From a virus, in IMG/VR virus record IMGVR_UViG_3300031660_000017, positions 1-36,729 of that record: a stretch of 36,729 bases of DNA. One strand, 5' to 3'. Below are positions 15,427 through 23,394 of the stretch, in pieces. Every line of letters begins with the position of its first letter. Position 1 is the stretch's first letter. The position numbers were made by a program, and so were the translations under genes. A model generated the notes under the pieces. The model saw only the letters and a list, made by a program, of their open reading frames with translations, was not told where the DNA came from and ran no database searches.

Positions 15427-17507
15427 TAAGCGACTCCCGCTCTACCGCGATTGTTCATGGCTTGGTTGATTATTCCAACGATTGTACCACGCCTTGAGGC
15501 TAGTAGCTGATCGAATCCTTTGGTGTCGTTGGCCTGTATGTTGAAGGTAACATTAACTGCTCTAGCGTCACCGCCCTTCTCCATATCTATGATCTTCTCG
15601 TTAGGGTGAACCATGGCGATCTTGCCGCCCTTACCATCTAAGCCACCAGCACGTATGCCATTGCCAGTGAAACCACCGCCTTCAAATGAGGCTAGAGCAG
15701 TACCAGCAACCACACCAGCAGAAGCATAACCTACCGCCCTTACTGCAGAAGAAGATGCCATAAAACCTAAGAACCCGCCCAACGCCGCGTCATTTGCTGC
15801 CGCAGCTATCGCCGCTTTCTCTGTATTGATTAGGATGGATGATATTGCCAGCACCTTCTCTATAGCGAACATCGCCTTTTGAGCCGCCGTACCTTGTTCC
15901 ATGGAAGATGAAAGAGAGGCGAACACGCCTTTTGCAGACTGTACGGTCTCTTGGCCTATGGCCTTCTTTGCTTCCAGTAATGCTAGGTCTTTTGCATGCT
16001 CTTCCTCACGCCTACGGTCTTTCTCTTCAGACGCTGCAAGCTGTATTGCGCCTATGTCCTCTAAGTACTTAGACTCTATAGCTAACAAAGACTGCTTATA
16101 TGTCTCTTCAGTAAGAAGCCCAAGCTCGTTATCACTCTCTATTTTATCCCTAGCATCTTCAGCTAACTGACCTACCTGCTTCATTTCACTCATTGCAGCT
16201 ATTATTATTCGGTGCGCTGCATTCTCGGCAGATTCAGACTTACGGGCATGTGATTCAGCAGCCCTCTTGTCTTCTTCAATTAACCTATCTGCCTCTTCCA
16301 TTAACGCTGATGATGTTAGTGCTCTATCATTAAACGCCTGATCAGCTAACTTCTTATCCGACCTTAACTTCTCCTCAGCTTGCTTCTTAGCTTCCTTATC
16401 CAACCTCTGAGATTCTTTGAGCAATAGCTGGGCTGAATCTAGGCGCTGCTTATTCCTGGCGTCCTCAAGCTTATCCTGCTTCTTCTTCTCTGCTATTTTA
16501 GCTAATATGTCTTCTTGCGGTGCCTTTAGCGCCTTCTTGAATCCCTGATCCTTACCAGAGCTATCCCAAATAGCCTCTTTTAACTCACCAGCCTTCCTTA
16601 TAGCTAAGTCAGTTGCCATTAGAAGTTCTGGTATCTGATTTATATAGGCGTCAAATACAGTATTCCCTTTAATGGTAGAAAGCGCCTTAGCCATTTCGCT
16701 AAATTCATCAGTAGGAGTGGCATTTTTTATACTAGATAGGGTCTCAAGTAGTAGTACAGCCTCAGTCTCATTAATCTTAAACTTACCCATAAGATCACCG
16801 AGGGCATCGTCAAGATCCCTCAGATCACCAACACTTGCTCTTTCCCCATCAAAATTTAACAGTGACTCTCTAGCGCCTTTTACGCCTGTTTCTAGCCTAA
16901 CAAGAAGCTCCATTGCTTGAGTTACGTCACTACCCCAATCAATCATATCTCCAGCAGCAACTTCCAACGAGTCTCTTATGGCTTGGACAGAAGCTCTAAC
17001 AGCGATAGCTGCATTATTTACAGCACTAGCTACTTGTAATTCAGCAATACCTGATGCAGCCCTAGAAAGAGCAAGGTACTCCTCCGTGATGGTGAATACG
17101 TCACCCTTACCTGTTTTAAATACCTTATTAAGAGAATCTTGAGCGTCTTTTAGCTCCTCAAGGGCATCCTTAGAGTCGAATATCGCAGGTAAAAGCGCAG
17201 TACTAAGAGCAGCACCAACAGCAAGGAACGCGCCTATGATGGCTCCGTGTGGGCCGAAGAGTGATGCTATTTGAGATCCCTGCTGTCCGAAGATAAGCAT
17301 AGCGTTTTGCCCCATTTGGAGCTGCACTGCTATATCCTGAACTTGATGTCCTACTTGGCCGAAACCGCCACGCATAAAGCGAAGCTGTTTGGTAGTCCCA
17401 GACATTTCCTTCTGGGTTTTACGCATACTTGCGTTGACGGAATTAAAAGCGCGGGAGGTTTCATCCTTGGCGCTAATTCTAATTACTGTTTCTGTGGTGC
17501 TCGCCAT
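15426..17507 (-). CDS. Tape measure protein
   Basis: The start is the ATG at 17507, which overlaps the stop of the gpGT extension (TGATG); a TTG one codon earlier is not used. The protein has 693 residues: a helical start, hydrophobic segments near residues 95-115, a long Lys/Glu/Ala coiled-coil middle (about 340-480), a hydrophobic stretch (about 560-615), and a GGGFTG...GGKIAMVHPNEKIID ending typical of tape measures. At about 0.15 nm per residue it predicts a tail near 100 nm. It sets tail length and is ejected with DNA. Confidence 0.9.
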   Translation of the reverse strand: MASTTETVIRISAKDETSRAFNSVNASMRKTQKEMSGTTKQLRFMRGGFGQVGHQVQDIAVQLQMGQNAMLIFGQQGSQIASLFGPHGAIIGAFLAVGAALSTALLPAIFDSKDALEELKDAQDSLNKVFKTGKGDVFTITEEYLALSRAASGIAELQVASAVNNAAIAVRASVQAIRDSLEVAAGDMIDWGSDVTQAMELLVRLETGVKGARESLLNFDGERASVGDLRDLDDALGDLMGKFKINETEAVLLLETLSSIKNATPTDEFSEMAKALSTIKGNTVFDAYINQIPELLMATDLAIRKAGELKEAIWDSSGKDQGFKKALKAPQEDILAKIAEKKKQDKLEDARNKQRLDSAQLLLKESQRLDKEAKKQAEEKLRSDKKLADQAFNDRALTSSALMEEADRLIEEDKRAAESHARKSESAENAAHRIIIAAMSEMKQVGQLAEDARDKIESDNELGLLTEETYKQSLLAIESKYLEDIGAIQLAASEEKDRRREEEHAKDLALLEAKKAIGQETVQSAKGVFASLSSSMEQGTAAQKAMFAIEKVLAISSILINTEKAAIAAAANDAALGGFLGFMASSSAVRAVGYASAGVVAGTALASFEGGGFTGNGIRAGGLDGKGGKIAMVHPNEKIIDMEKGGDARAVNVTFNIQANDTKGFDQLLASRRGTIVGIINQAMNNRGRAGVA

Positions 17508-17997
17508 CAAGTTTTCCCCTGTTGCCGTTCACCCTTTATTCTTAGATACGTAAACCAGTGATTGAATTCAGTCACTGTCATATCTAATATGGTCGATAGT
17601 GGTTGACCAAGGTGTTCGGCTAAATTGTACATTAAGTATAACTCAGTCGGGGTGCCTTGGTCATCTATCAGTTTTTTTCGCGGTCGGCCTCGGCCTTATC
17701 GGGTATAGCTAACACGAAGTTGGCTATACGTGAAACAAGATCTGGATTAACCTTGGTGCGAAGCAGGGTTTTTGCTGCAATATCAAATACTGGCTCCCCT
17801 TCTTTATCGGTAACACCGAAAATAACAGAGTAACATAAGTAATCTGTAGTATCGCCATCCGCACGACCAAGCCACTTGGCCTTGTCATCCAAAGTGAGAT
17901 TCTTCGCGTAAAGCGTAGTATCCCACTCTGGCATTTCTAATGTACGTATTACATGGCTACTAAAGTCCGCAACAGCTACATCAATTAGCTTGATCAT
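17507..17997 (-). CDS. Tail assembly chaperone gpGT, made by -1 frameshift
   Basis: The gpG frame ends GAA AAA AAC TGA at 17668. The bases A AAA AAC (17677-17671) are a canonical -1 slip heptamer in the correct phase. A -1 shift continues for 54 codons from CTG at 17671 (LIDDQGTPTELYLMYNLAEH...) to TGA at 17507, giving a 163-residue fusion. The extension contains a DMTVTEFNHWFTYL pattern like the T domain of lambda gpGT. Its stop overlaps the tape measure ATG. Efficiency cannot be seen from sequence. Confidence 0.85.
17668..17997 (-). CDS. Tail assembly chaperone gpG
   Basis: This 109-residue acidic protein is the zero-frame product. Position between tail tube and tape measure, size, and slippery end identify it as gpG. 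It should bind the tape measure and help tail tube assembly, with the longer gpGT made in smaller amount. Starts with ATG right after the tail tube stop. The last five residues are DREKN. Confidence 0.8.
   Translation of the reverse strand: MIKLIDVAVADFSSHVIRTLEMPEWDTTLYAKNLTLDDKAKWLGRADGDTTDYLCYSVIFGVTDKEGEPVFDIAAKTLLRTKVNPDLVSRIANFVLAIPDKAEADREKN
17671..17677 (-). promoter_or_regulatory. -1 ribosomal frameshift slip site A AAA AAC
   Basis: Seven A bases then C on the minus strand, in the phase xxA AAA AAC, two codons before the gpG stop. This heptamer slips well in bacteria. I did not identify a downstream pseudoknot. Confidence 0.85.
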
Positions 17998-17998
17998 A

Positions 17999-18391
17999 TT
18001 ACGCTACAGTGCCTTGGGTCAAAACGCCGTTACCAGTAAAGCTAACTGAAGCCTTAATGATTTCAGGGTTTGAACCAGTGCGGCTAACACCAGTAACTTG
18101 AATTGCACCAGAAAAGTACGCAAGTCCTGTAGTGTTGCCAAGAGGATACATGTTTAGGGTAACCTCATCGCCTTCTTTCAAGCCTTCCTGACCAGTAGTA
18201 TCAGAAGGATCCCACTGAACATTGATTGAGCCAGACCAAGCTTTTGTGGTGACTTTACTAGTCTCCCAAGAGTCGCCCATAACTGTGTCATTAACTGTAT
18301 TAGCAGTTGTGTCAACAGACCAATCTATCAACTCAGCGACTGCATTGCTACCAACGTAAACTGAACCGTCATTACCTGTATGGCTAGCCAT
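17999..18391 (-). CDS. Major tail tube protein
   Basis: This 130-residue protein has the beta pattern of tail tube proteins: NDGSVYVGSNAVAELIDWSVD start, a WSGSINVQWDPSD middle, and SVSFTGNGVLTQG end. The length and place just before gpG fit lambda gpV-type tube proteins, without the Ig extension. A clear SD (GGAGAAG) lies upstream of its ATG. It should polymerise into the flexible tail tube. Confidence 0.85.
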   Translation of the reverse strand: MASHTGNDGSVYVGSNAVAELIDWSVDTTANTVNDTVMGDSWETSKVTTKAWSGSINVQWDPSDTTGQEGLKEGDEVTLNMYPLGNTTGLAYFSGAIQVTGVSRTGSNPEIIKASVSFTGNGVLTQGTVA

Positions 18392-18439
18392 TTAACTTCT
18401 CCAATGCGCCACTGCGCGTTTATTTAAACTATTACTCTA

Positions 18440-18877
18440 CTACTGGCTTTGCGAGCCTTCAATAGACCTGTACCTAACCATTATTGATAAAGTACCTACA
18501 GCGATGGGCTGTTCACCTTCAACGCTAAAACTTGAGTCGAATCCCGTTACCTGAGTATCCAGTGCATAAGTGCCACGTTTTAAATCCGTGTACAAAGCTG
18601 CCTCTACCTGCTCAGATATTGCATCCAATGTATCATCATACCCTGTTGAGCCTTTGACGTAAATCTCCACACTCATATTCAATGTGTGCTGTATTGAACG
18701 CGGTGACCCAGCCGTGGAATAGTCTGATTCCTCGCCCTTTATAAATATACCTAGAGCTGGCAGCCTATCCGAAGTTAATGGATAGCTTTTGGATTTAAAT
18801 ACATTAGATCCTGTCGTAGATAGCCCTGTTAGGGTAGTAACTACGTTATCTCTGATCAACCTACGTAAATGCGCCAT
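18440..18877 (-). CDS. Tail terminator protein, lambda gpU-like
   Basis: This 145-residue protein lies before the tail tube gene, the place of tail terminators. It has an RRLIRDNVVTTLTGLSTTGSNVF start and a conserved-looking ALGIFIKGEE and SVEIYVKG pattern seen in gpU-like proteins. It caps the finished tail for head joining. The ATG at 18877 overlaps the preceding stop (TAATG). There is a 48-base gap to the tube gene. Confidence 0.75.
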   Translation of the reverse strand: MAHLRRLIRDNVVTTLTGLSTTGSNVFKSKSYPLTSDRLPALGIFIKGEESDYSTAGSPRSIQHTLNMSVEIYVKGSTGYDDTLDAISEQVEAALYTDLKRGTYALDTQVTGFDSSFSVEGEQPIAVGTLSIMVRYRSIEGSQSQ

Positions 18878-19167
18878 TACTTCAGCTCCAGAGCCAATTC
18901 AGTCATACCATTGCCATCGGGCATAGTTATACGGACGTAGTAGTCAACGCCTCCAACCTCTAGTTCATCACCATTAGATAGGCCGACTATGTCGCTGCTC
19001 TGGCAAAAGAATCTAGGCTGTGACATTGCAAACGCAGTACCACCACCACCATCATCGTCAGAGTAATAATTGTCGAATATACCAACAACAGTACCCCTAG
19101 ACCAGTTAGCAGTTACGCCAAAGTCTTGTAGCAATAGTAGACGCTCCGCCGATGTCTCTACTGCCAC
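18877..19167 (-). CDS. Head-tail joining protein, lambda gpFII-like
   Basis: A 96-residue protein with a central acidic-glycine loop (DDDGGGG) and a beta C-terminus (VDYYVRITMPDGNGMTELALEL), the pattern of gpFII-like head-tail joiners. It lies between the small gpFI-like gene and the tail terminator. It should make the interface between portal ring and tail. ATG at 19167 overlaps the preceding stop. Confidence 0.7.
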   Translation of the reverse strand: MAVETSAERLLLLQDFGVTANWSRGTVVGIFDNYYSDDDGGGGTAFAMSQPRFFCQSSDIVGLSNGDELEVGGVDYYVRITMPDGNGMTELALELK

Positions 19168-19382
19168 TATTTGCTCTTGCGGGAACGAGTCTTAGGCTTT
19201 TCGGAAGATACTTCCAATCCCATAGACCTGTTTTCCGTCTTTGTCTTTGGTTCGTCCTTATGAGCGATAACACGACCCATAGAAACTAAAATCTTTGCGG
19301 TATCTATACTAATCTCAGTAATAGAACCAGCTCTAAATGTCTTACCTGCGATTACACAACCGCTAATTACTTCATACTTCAT
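19167..19382 (-). CDS. Small head-maturation or connector protein
   Basis: This 71-residue protein has a short beta domain (about 1-45) and a basic, Lys/Arg/Ser-rich tail (KTRSRKSK at the end). Its position just after the capsid gene is that of lambda gpFI-type or small connector genes. It is the first gene after the post-capsid terminator, and a good SD (GGAG) overlaps the far side of that terminator. No firm family. Confidence 0.55.
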   Translation of the reverse strand: MKYEVISGCVIAGKTFRAGSITEISIDTAKILVSMGRVIAHKDEPKTKTENRSMGLEVSSEKPKTRSRKSK

Positions 19383-19383
19383 A

Positions 19384-19424
19384 ACAATACTCCAAAAATA
19401 AAAGGGGGCGTTTTACGGCCCCCT
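19384..19424 (-). terminator. Terminator after the major capsid gene
   Basis: On the minus strand a 7-bp stem AGGGGGC/GCCCCCT with an eight-base loop is followed by TTTTATTTTT. It lies 11 bases after the capsid stop and before the next SD. It probably ends part of the transcripts, so that capsid mRNA outnumbers tail mRNA. Confidence 0.85.
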
Positions 19425-19434
19425 ATCTTGGCTA

Positions 19435-20664
19435 TTAGCCATCGTTACCGAAAGCAAAGCTTTGAGCATGACGTACTGCTACGTCTACTGACTGCAACGC
19501 AACGATACGGATCGTACCAGAGGTGCTGTGAGTATACGGATCAACAGTAAGGTCAAGTCCGCCGAATAGGCCAATCAACAAGTCGTTGAAGTTACCGAAG
19601 TACATGTTGCCTGCCGTACCTTGGTTAGACACAATCGCCTTATAGCCGTTGATGTCACCACCACCAGCTACAAACTGAGCCGTACCAGAAGCCTTCTCAG
19701 TGGTCTTTAGAGCACCGTTCATTGCAGATGGTAAGATGTAGGCTAAGTTACCCATAAGGGCGTTGTCGTTAGCAATTGCAGATTCTAAGCTTACTGTTTC
19801 AGCAAACGTAGGGTTAGCAGCAGCAAACGCAGTAACTGTGTTAACACCAGTAGTATTCAAGATACCAGTTGGCTGACCGCTAGATCCAGAACCTTCCAAA
19901 CCAGCTAAGTCGATGGCAAGTGCCAAAGCTTGTGCTAGATCGTCACGGATCAAGTTCTCAACGTCCATGCTTGACTGAATCAATAGCTGGCGGGTTACGT
20001 CAGTAAATGCGCCTAAAGTCTTAGGTGTTAAACTAACCTGACCTACAGTCATTTCGCTTTCAGTGGCAGCGCCACCTTCAGTTGCGATCCAAGCAGCAGT
20101 TGCAGCAGCAGTCTTCTTAGGAATCTTAACGTCACCAGACAAACCACCTAGTACACGGGCACCAGCCTGCATAACAGAAGATGAGTTGCGTAGAACGTCA
20201 ATGAAGTCGCTAGCACGGAAGTCGTCAGTGAACAATTCTGATTCATCAGAAGAGTTCAAGTCACGTTTCTTCCAGTTGCGCATTACTTCAGCAGGAAGCA
20301 TGATGCCTTGTGCAGTGCGACCATAGCTTTCAGCAGCAGCGCGTGAACATTCAAATTCAAATGCAGCAGCTTCTTGAGCACGGCGATCAGTTGGGTTAGC
20401 AAGAGCGTGGATAGCGCGAACTAGAGAGAAGCGTTTAACTTCTTCCTTCTTCATGCCGATGTCCTTAGCTTCTAAGCCGCGAGTAGAACCAACACTCTCT
20501 AGTAATTCACCACGGAATTCTTCGATAGTAGTTCCATCAGCGATAGCTTTACGAGCCATATCACTCTTGTTATGTCGGGCACCTAGCTCAACAATTTGTG
20601 CTGCGTTACGTTGTGCGGATTTCATGGCGTCAGCCTTCACCGCTTCAATATCAATCTCGGACAT
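19435..20664 (-). CDS. Major capsid protein from internal start
   Basis: Codon 213 of the fusion is an ATG at 20664, preceded by a perfect AGGAGG (20675-20670) at a five-base spacing, the best SD in the late operon. It would give a 409-residue capsid precursor, close to HK97 gp5 length (385), including a helical scaffold-like N-terminal region that the protease would remove. Most shell protein probably comes from this start, with the full fusion as a minor product. This is inferred from the SD and domain border. Confidence 0.8.
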   Translation of the reverse strand: MSEIDIEAVKADAMKSAQRNAAQIVELGARHNKSDMARKAIADGTTIEEFRGELLESVGSTRGLEAKDIGMKKEEVKRFSLVRAIHALANPTDRRAQEAAAFEFECSRAAAESYGRTAQGIMLPAEVMRNWKKRDLNSSDESELFTDDFRASDFIDVLRNSSSVMQAGARVLGGLSGDVKIPKKTAAATAAWIATEGGAATESEMTVGQVSLTPKTLGAFTDVTRQLLIQSSMDVENLIRDDLAQALALAIDLAGLEGSGSSGQPTGILNTTGVNTVTAFAAANPTFAETVSLESAIANDNALMGNLAYILPSAMNGALKTTEKASGTAQFVAGGGDINGYKAIVSNQGTAGNMYFGNFNDLLIGLFGGLDLTVDPYTHSTSGTIRIVALQSVDVAVRHAQSFAFGNDG

Positions 20665-21300
20665 AGTGTCCTCCTTAAATGAAGTTTCTATAATAGGTAT
20701 GGGTGAAGGTTCGCTAGATCGACCAACTCCGACTGTCACATCGGCGGGGATAGATACCAAACTTGCTTCGACAGGTCGCCAAGATACGGCGCGATAAGTT
20801 GCCTCATCGTCTTTACCGCCTTTACTAACCATCTTTAATTCGTTGATACGGTAACCAACACTAATATTAGCCTTGATACCATCTACAACATCAGTAAATG
20901 CTTCTTTAGCAAGTACACCTTTTCCAAAGCGCACTGTCGCCCGTAGTCTTCGGGCCGAGCTATCCAAGCTTACAGATTCTATAACACCAATTTGCTTCTC
21001 TGGATCGTGATCCAATAGCAAAGGGGCGCGACCTGATGCCAAGAACTCCAAATCAATAGATTTCTTAGAATGGTCTAATATTTCATTACCGAAGTAACGT
21101 GATACAGGCTCTTCACTGGAAATAGCAATTTCAACAGTACGTGAGTCCTCATTAATGTGATCAGCCTGAGCAACACCAGCTCGATGCTGCACAATCGTAG
21201 TGTCGAAACGCTCTTCTACAGTGTCCTCGACTACCACTTCTTCAATTACTTCTTCGGAACGGATCTCTTCGACCACTTCCTCAGCTATTTCTTCGCTCAT
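19435..21300 (-). CDS. Prohead protease-major capsid protein fusion
   Basis: One open frame of 621 residues. Residues about 1-30 are almost all Glu, Val and Ile. Residues about 33-200 are an HK97-type (S78) prohead protease, with His98 in LLDHDP, Ser147 in ANISVGY and the WRPVEASLVSIPAD ending block. From residue 213 it is an HK97-fold capsid protein: helical delta-like region (about 215-330), then the shell domain. An AGGAG SD precedes the ATG. The fusion would bring protease into the procapsid in cis. Confidence 0.9.
   Translation of the reverse strand: MSEEIAEEVVEEIRSEEVIEEVVVEDTVEERFDTTIVQHRAGVAQADHINEDSRTVEIAISSEEPVSRYFGNEILDHSKKSIDLEFLASGRAPLLLDHDPEKQIGVIESVSLDSSARRLRATVRFGKGVLAKEAFTDVVDGIKANISVGYRINELKMVSKGGKDDEATYRAVSWRPVEASLVSIPADVTVGVGRSSEPSPIPIIETSFKEDTMSEIDIEAVKADAMKSAQRNAAQIVELGARHNKSDMARKAIADGTTIEEFRGELLESVGSTRGLEAKDIGMKKEEVKRFSLVRAIHALANPTDRRAQEAAAFEFECSRAAAESYGRTAQGIMLPAEVMRNWKKRDLNSSDESELFTDDFRASDFIDVLRNSSSVMQAGARVLGGLSGDVKIPKKTAAATAAWIATEGGAATESEMTVGQVSLTPKTLGAFTDVTRQLLIQSSMDVENLIRDDLAQALALAIDLAGLEGSGSSGQPTGILNTTGVNTVTAFAAANPTFAETVSLESAIANDNALMGNLAYILPSAMNGALKTTEKASGTAQFVAGGGDINGYKAIVSNQGTAGNMYFGNFNDLLIGLFGGLDLTVDPYTHSTSGTIRIVALQSVDVAVRHAQSFAFGNDG
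20665..20675 (-). promoter_or_regulatory. Strong internal ribosome binding site
   Basis: Minus strand AGGAGG then ACACT then ATG, inside the protease-capsid frame at the exact domain border. Confidence 0.85.
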
Positions 21301-21340
21301 AACATGCTCCTAAAGGCATTTAACCCGATTCTACCATTTT

Positions 21341-22819
21341 TTAGTCATCATCGGTAATATCTGGCGCTACTTTCTCTAAATTACCGCCAAATGGCTCCAT
21401 TGCGTACTTAATACCGAACTGTGAGGCCAAAGCCTTGTCACGTTTGATCTGCCCAAGTAGCTCCTCAACGTCCTTACCATACTGACTAGCGACATCATCT
21501 AACGACAATACACCATTCTTCAGTCCAGTAACTGCTGCGTTCATCTCCTTAAGAGGATCAACCCAGCTCCAAGCACGGCCTCTGAACTGAGCAGCGTCTG
21601 CAAAGTGGTCAAACCGTGATACAGGAATACCTAAAGTGCCCATTTCCATTGAAGATCCAAGCCAAGCCTCAAATACAGGCCTAACTAAGTGAGTAATCAG
21701 GAATTCTTGCACGTTTTCGTAGTAATCTCGCTCGTCTAACGCGCCTTGACGGATAGAACTGTAGCTCACTCCCTCTAAATCACCAGATAATGATGGGTAA
21801 CTTGGCCCTAAGCCTACAGCTACACCCTTTAGGACAGCTTTATGGAAGCCATCGAACTCATTGTTAGGGTATTGCGGGTCAAATGACTTAAAGTCCACGC
21901 CAACAGGTAGTTGGTGCATAGTGCCTGGTTCTACTTCCATAATAGGAATATCTTCAGCCATATCGTCTGGCACGAAACCATCACCGCCTGAAGAGGTGAA
22001 GAAACCCATCTTAGATGCGCCAATACGGGCATTTACAATAGCTGCCTCACGTAAAGCGCCTAACTGATTCATTGCCGCCATCGATGCAGTCAACCACGGC
22101 TCACCGCGAGTCTGACCTACGCGAGTAGGCTCAAGCAAGTGGATAACTTTATCGGCAGTGACGCGAGTGTATTTCTCTTTAACAGTCATTGAGGAGAAGT
22201 TGGCATCGCCAGGATGTGCCTGAAGGAAGTAATACGCAATAGGCTTCTTGAACTGGTTAAGCTCAACACCCATACGGATCTCATTGCCACCTTGAGCTTT
22301 GCGATTAAAGGCAACATCTACCTGATCAGACTCTACGAACTCAAGAGCGAACGAATCATGGAAGCTTGCACCACGGTGCTTGATAATAAACACTTCACCA
22401 TCACGGGCCAGTGTCTCGGTAGCCAACTTCTGTACATCGATCCATGATAGCTTACCATCTACCGTACAGTTACCTAACCTGCACCATCGGGCAAACTTAG
22501 ACTCAATTAGCTGGTTAGCAGGCTGATCCAACTTAGTGTCGCCTCCAAATGCCCTAACCTGAGTATTAAATCCATTCTTACCAATGACGTTGTTGCGTAG
22601 TAGCTTCATATACCGCTTGGCATACTCGTTATTACGAACCAAGTCCCTTGAGCGAGACCTTAGCTTAGGTAATGCTGACTGCAGTTCACTGTCTGCACTA
22701 CGCTCTGAGGAACCGAAACTGGATGAAAACAACCTTGATGTTGCCGCACCTGAGTAATTTCGTACTCGTCTAGGTTTAGCGTCTGTCTTTGTACTGCGGA
22801 ATATGTCTAGAATTCCCAT
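21341..22819 (-). CDS. Portal protein, lambda gpB type
   Basis: This 492-residue protein matches the lambda-type portal family: LVRNNEYAKRYMKLLRNNVIGKNGF near residues 60-85, LARDGEVFIIKHRG, and a region with GVSYSSIRQGALDERDYYE near residue 360, which is a family hallmark. It forms the dodecameric ring through which DNA enters and leaves. The C-terminus is unusually short after residue 470. ATG overlaps the preceding stop (TAATG). Confidence 0.9.
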   Translation of the reverse strand: MGILDIFRSTKTDAKPRRVRNYSGAATSRLFSSSFGSSERSADSELQSALPKLRSRSRDLVRNNEYAKRYMKLLRNNVIGKNGFNTQVRAFGGDTKLDQPANQLIESKFARWCRLGNCTVDGKLSWIDVQKLATETLARDGEVFIIKHRGASFHDSFALEFVESDQVDVAFNRKAQGGNEIRMGVELNQFKKPIAYYFLQAHPGDANFSSMTVKEKYTRVTADKVIHLLEPTRVGQTRGEPWLTASMAAMNQLGALREAAIVNARIGASKMGFFTSSGGDGFVPDDMAEDIPIMEVEPGTMHQLPVGVDFKSFDPQYPNNEFDGFHKAVLKGVAVGLGPSYPSLSGDLEGVSYSSIRQGALDERDYYENVQEFLITHLVRPVFEAWLGSSMEMGTLGIPVSRFDHFADAAQFRGRAWSWVDPLKEMNAAVTGLKNGVLSLDDVASQYGKDVEELLGQIKRDKALASQFGIKYAMEPFGGNLEKVAPDITDDD

Positions 22820-23388
22820 TAGAATCTTACCTTAACAGTTGCGCCACCTTTGCGGCCTTGTTTAGCATTAGATACTGCTTTTTCCCTAGCAGCCTCATTT
22901 CGGTAGTAATCTCTGGCCTGCAACATCTCAGTAAACGTCAGTTTAGTTAGTGACCTACCCGCAATGGAGTACTGAGCCACATCAGAGTCTGCTTTACCAG
23001 ACAACAATGACTCGATCTTACCAAGCATGATAGTTACATGAGTACGGGGATCTTCTTCTGAGTCTAGGTCAGCAAGCACAGTGAATGTGCCTCGGCCTAC
23101 AACAAGTCGCTCGTTATCAGAGTTGCGAAGAATCTCCAACTGCCACTGGTAATCACCCTTGGCGTAAGCAGATGAAGCGGAACTGCTAATTGCAGCCACA
23201 TATGCCGTCATTACTGTCTTGAACTCATTGTCACCGCCTAGTGCGGATCTTGCAATGTATGTTGCAGTATATAAAGCTGCGGGATAGTCACTCTCTAAGT
23301 CAGTGCGCTTCCACTGAATGAAGTCACCGACAACAATATCTTTAGGTTCGCCTTCGGGGGCATTTGCTACATCGAACGCGTTAGCCAT
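22819..23388 (-). CDS. gpW-like head-completion or connector protein
   Basis: This 189-residue protein sits between terminase and portal, where lambda has gpW. Its last 60 residues (GRSLTKLTFTEMLQARDYYRNEAAR and a basic end) have the helical pattern of gpW-like proteins. The N-terminal 120 residues are a beta-rich domain with DIVVGDFIQWKR and a VVGRGTFTVLADLD block. The two-part form is longer than lambda gpW (68). Role in closing the head by analogy. Confidence 0.55.
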   Translation of the reverse strand: MANAFDVANAPEGEPKDIVVGDFIQWKRTDLESDYPAALYTATYIARSALGGDNEFKTVMTAYVAAISSSASSAYAKGDYQWQLEILRNSDNERLVVGRGTFTVLADLDSEEDPRTHVTIMLGKIESLLSGKADSDVAQYSIAGRSLTKLTFTEMLQARDYYRNEAAREKAVSNAKQGRKGGATVKVRF

Positions 23389-23394
23389 ATATTA

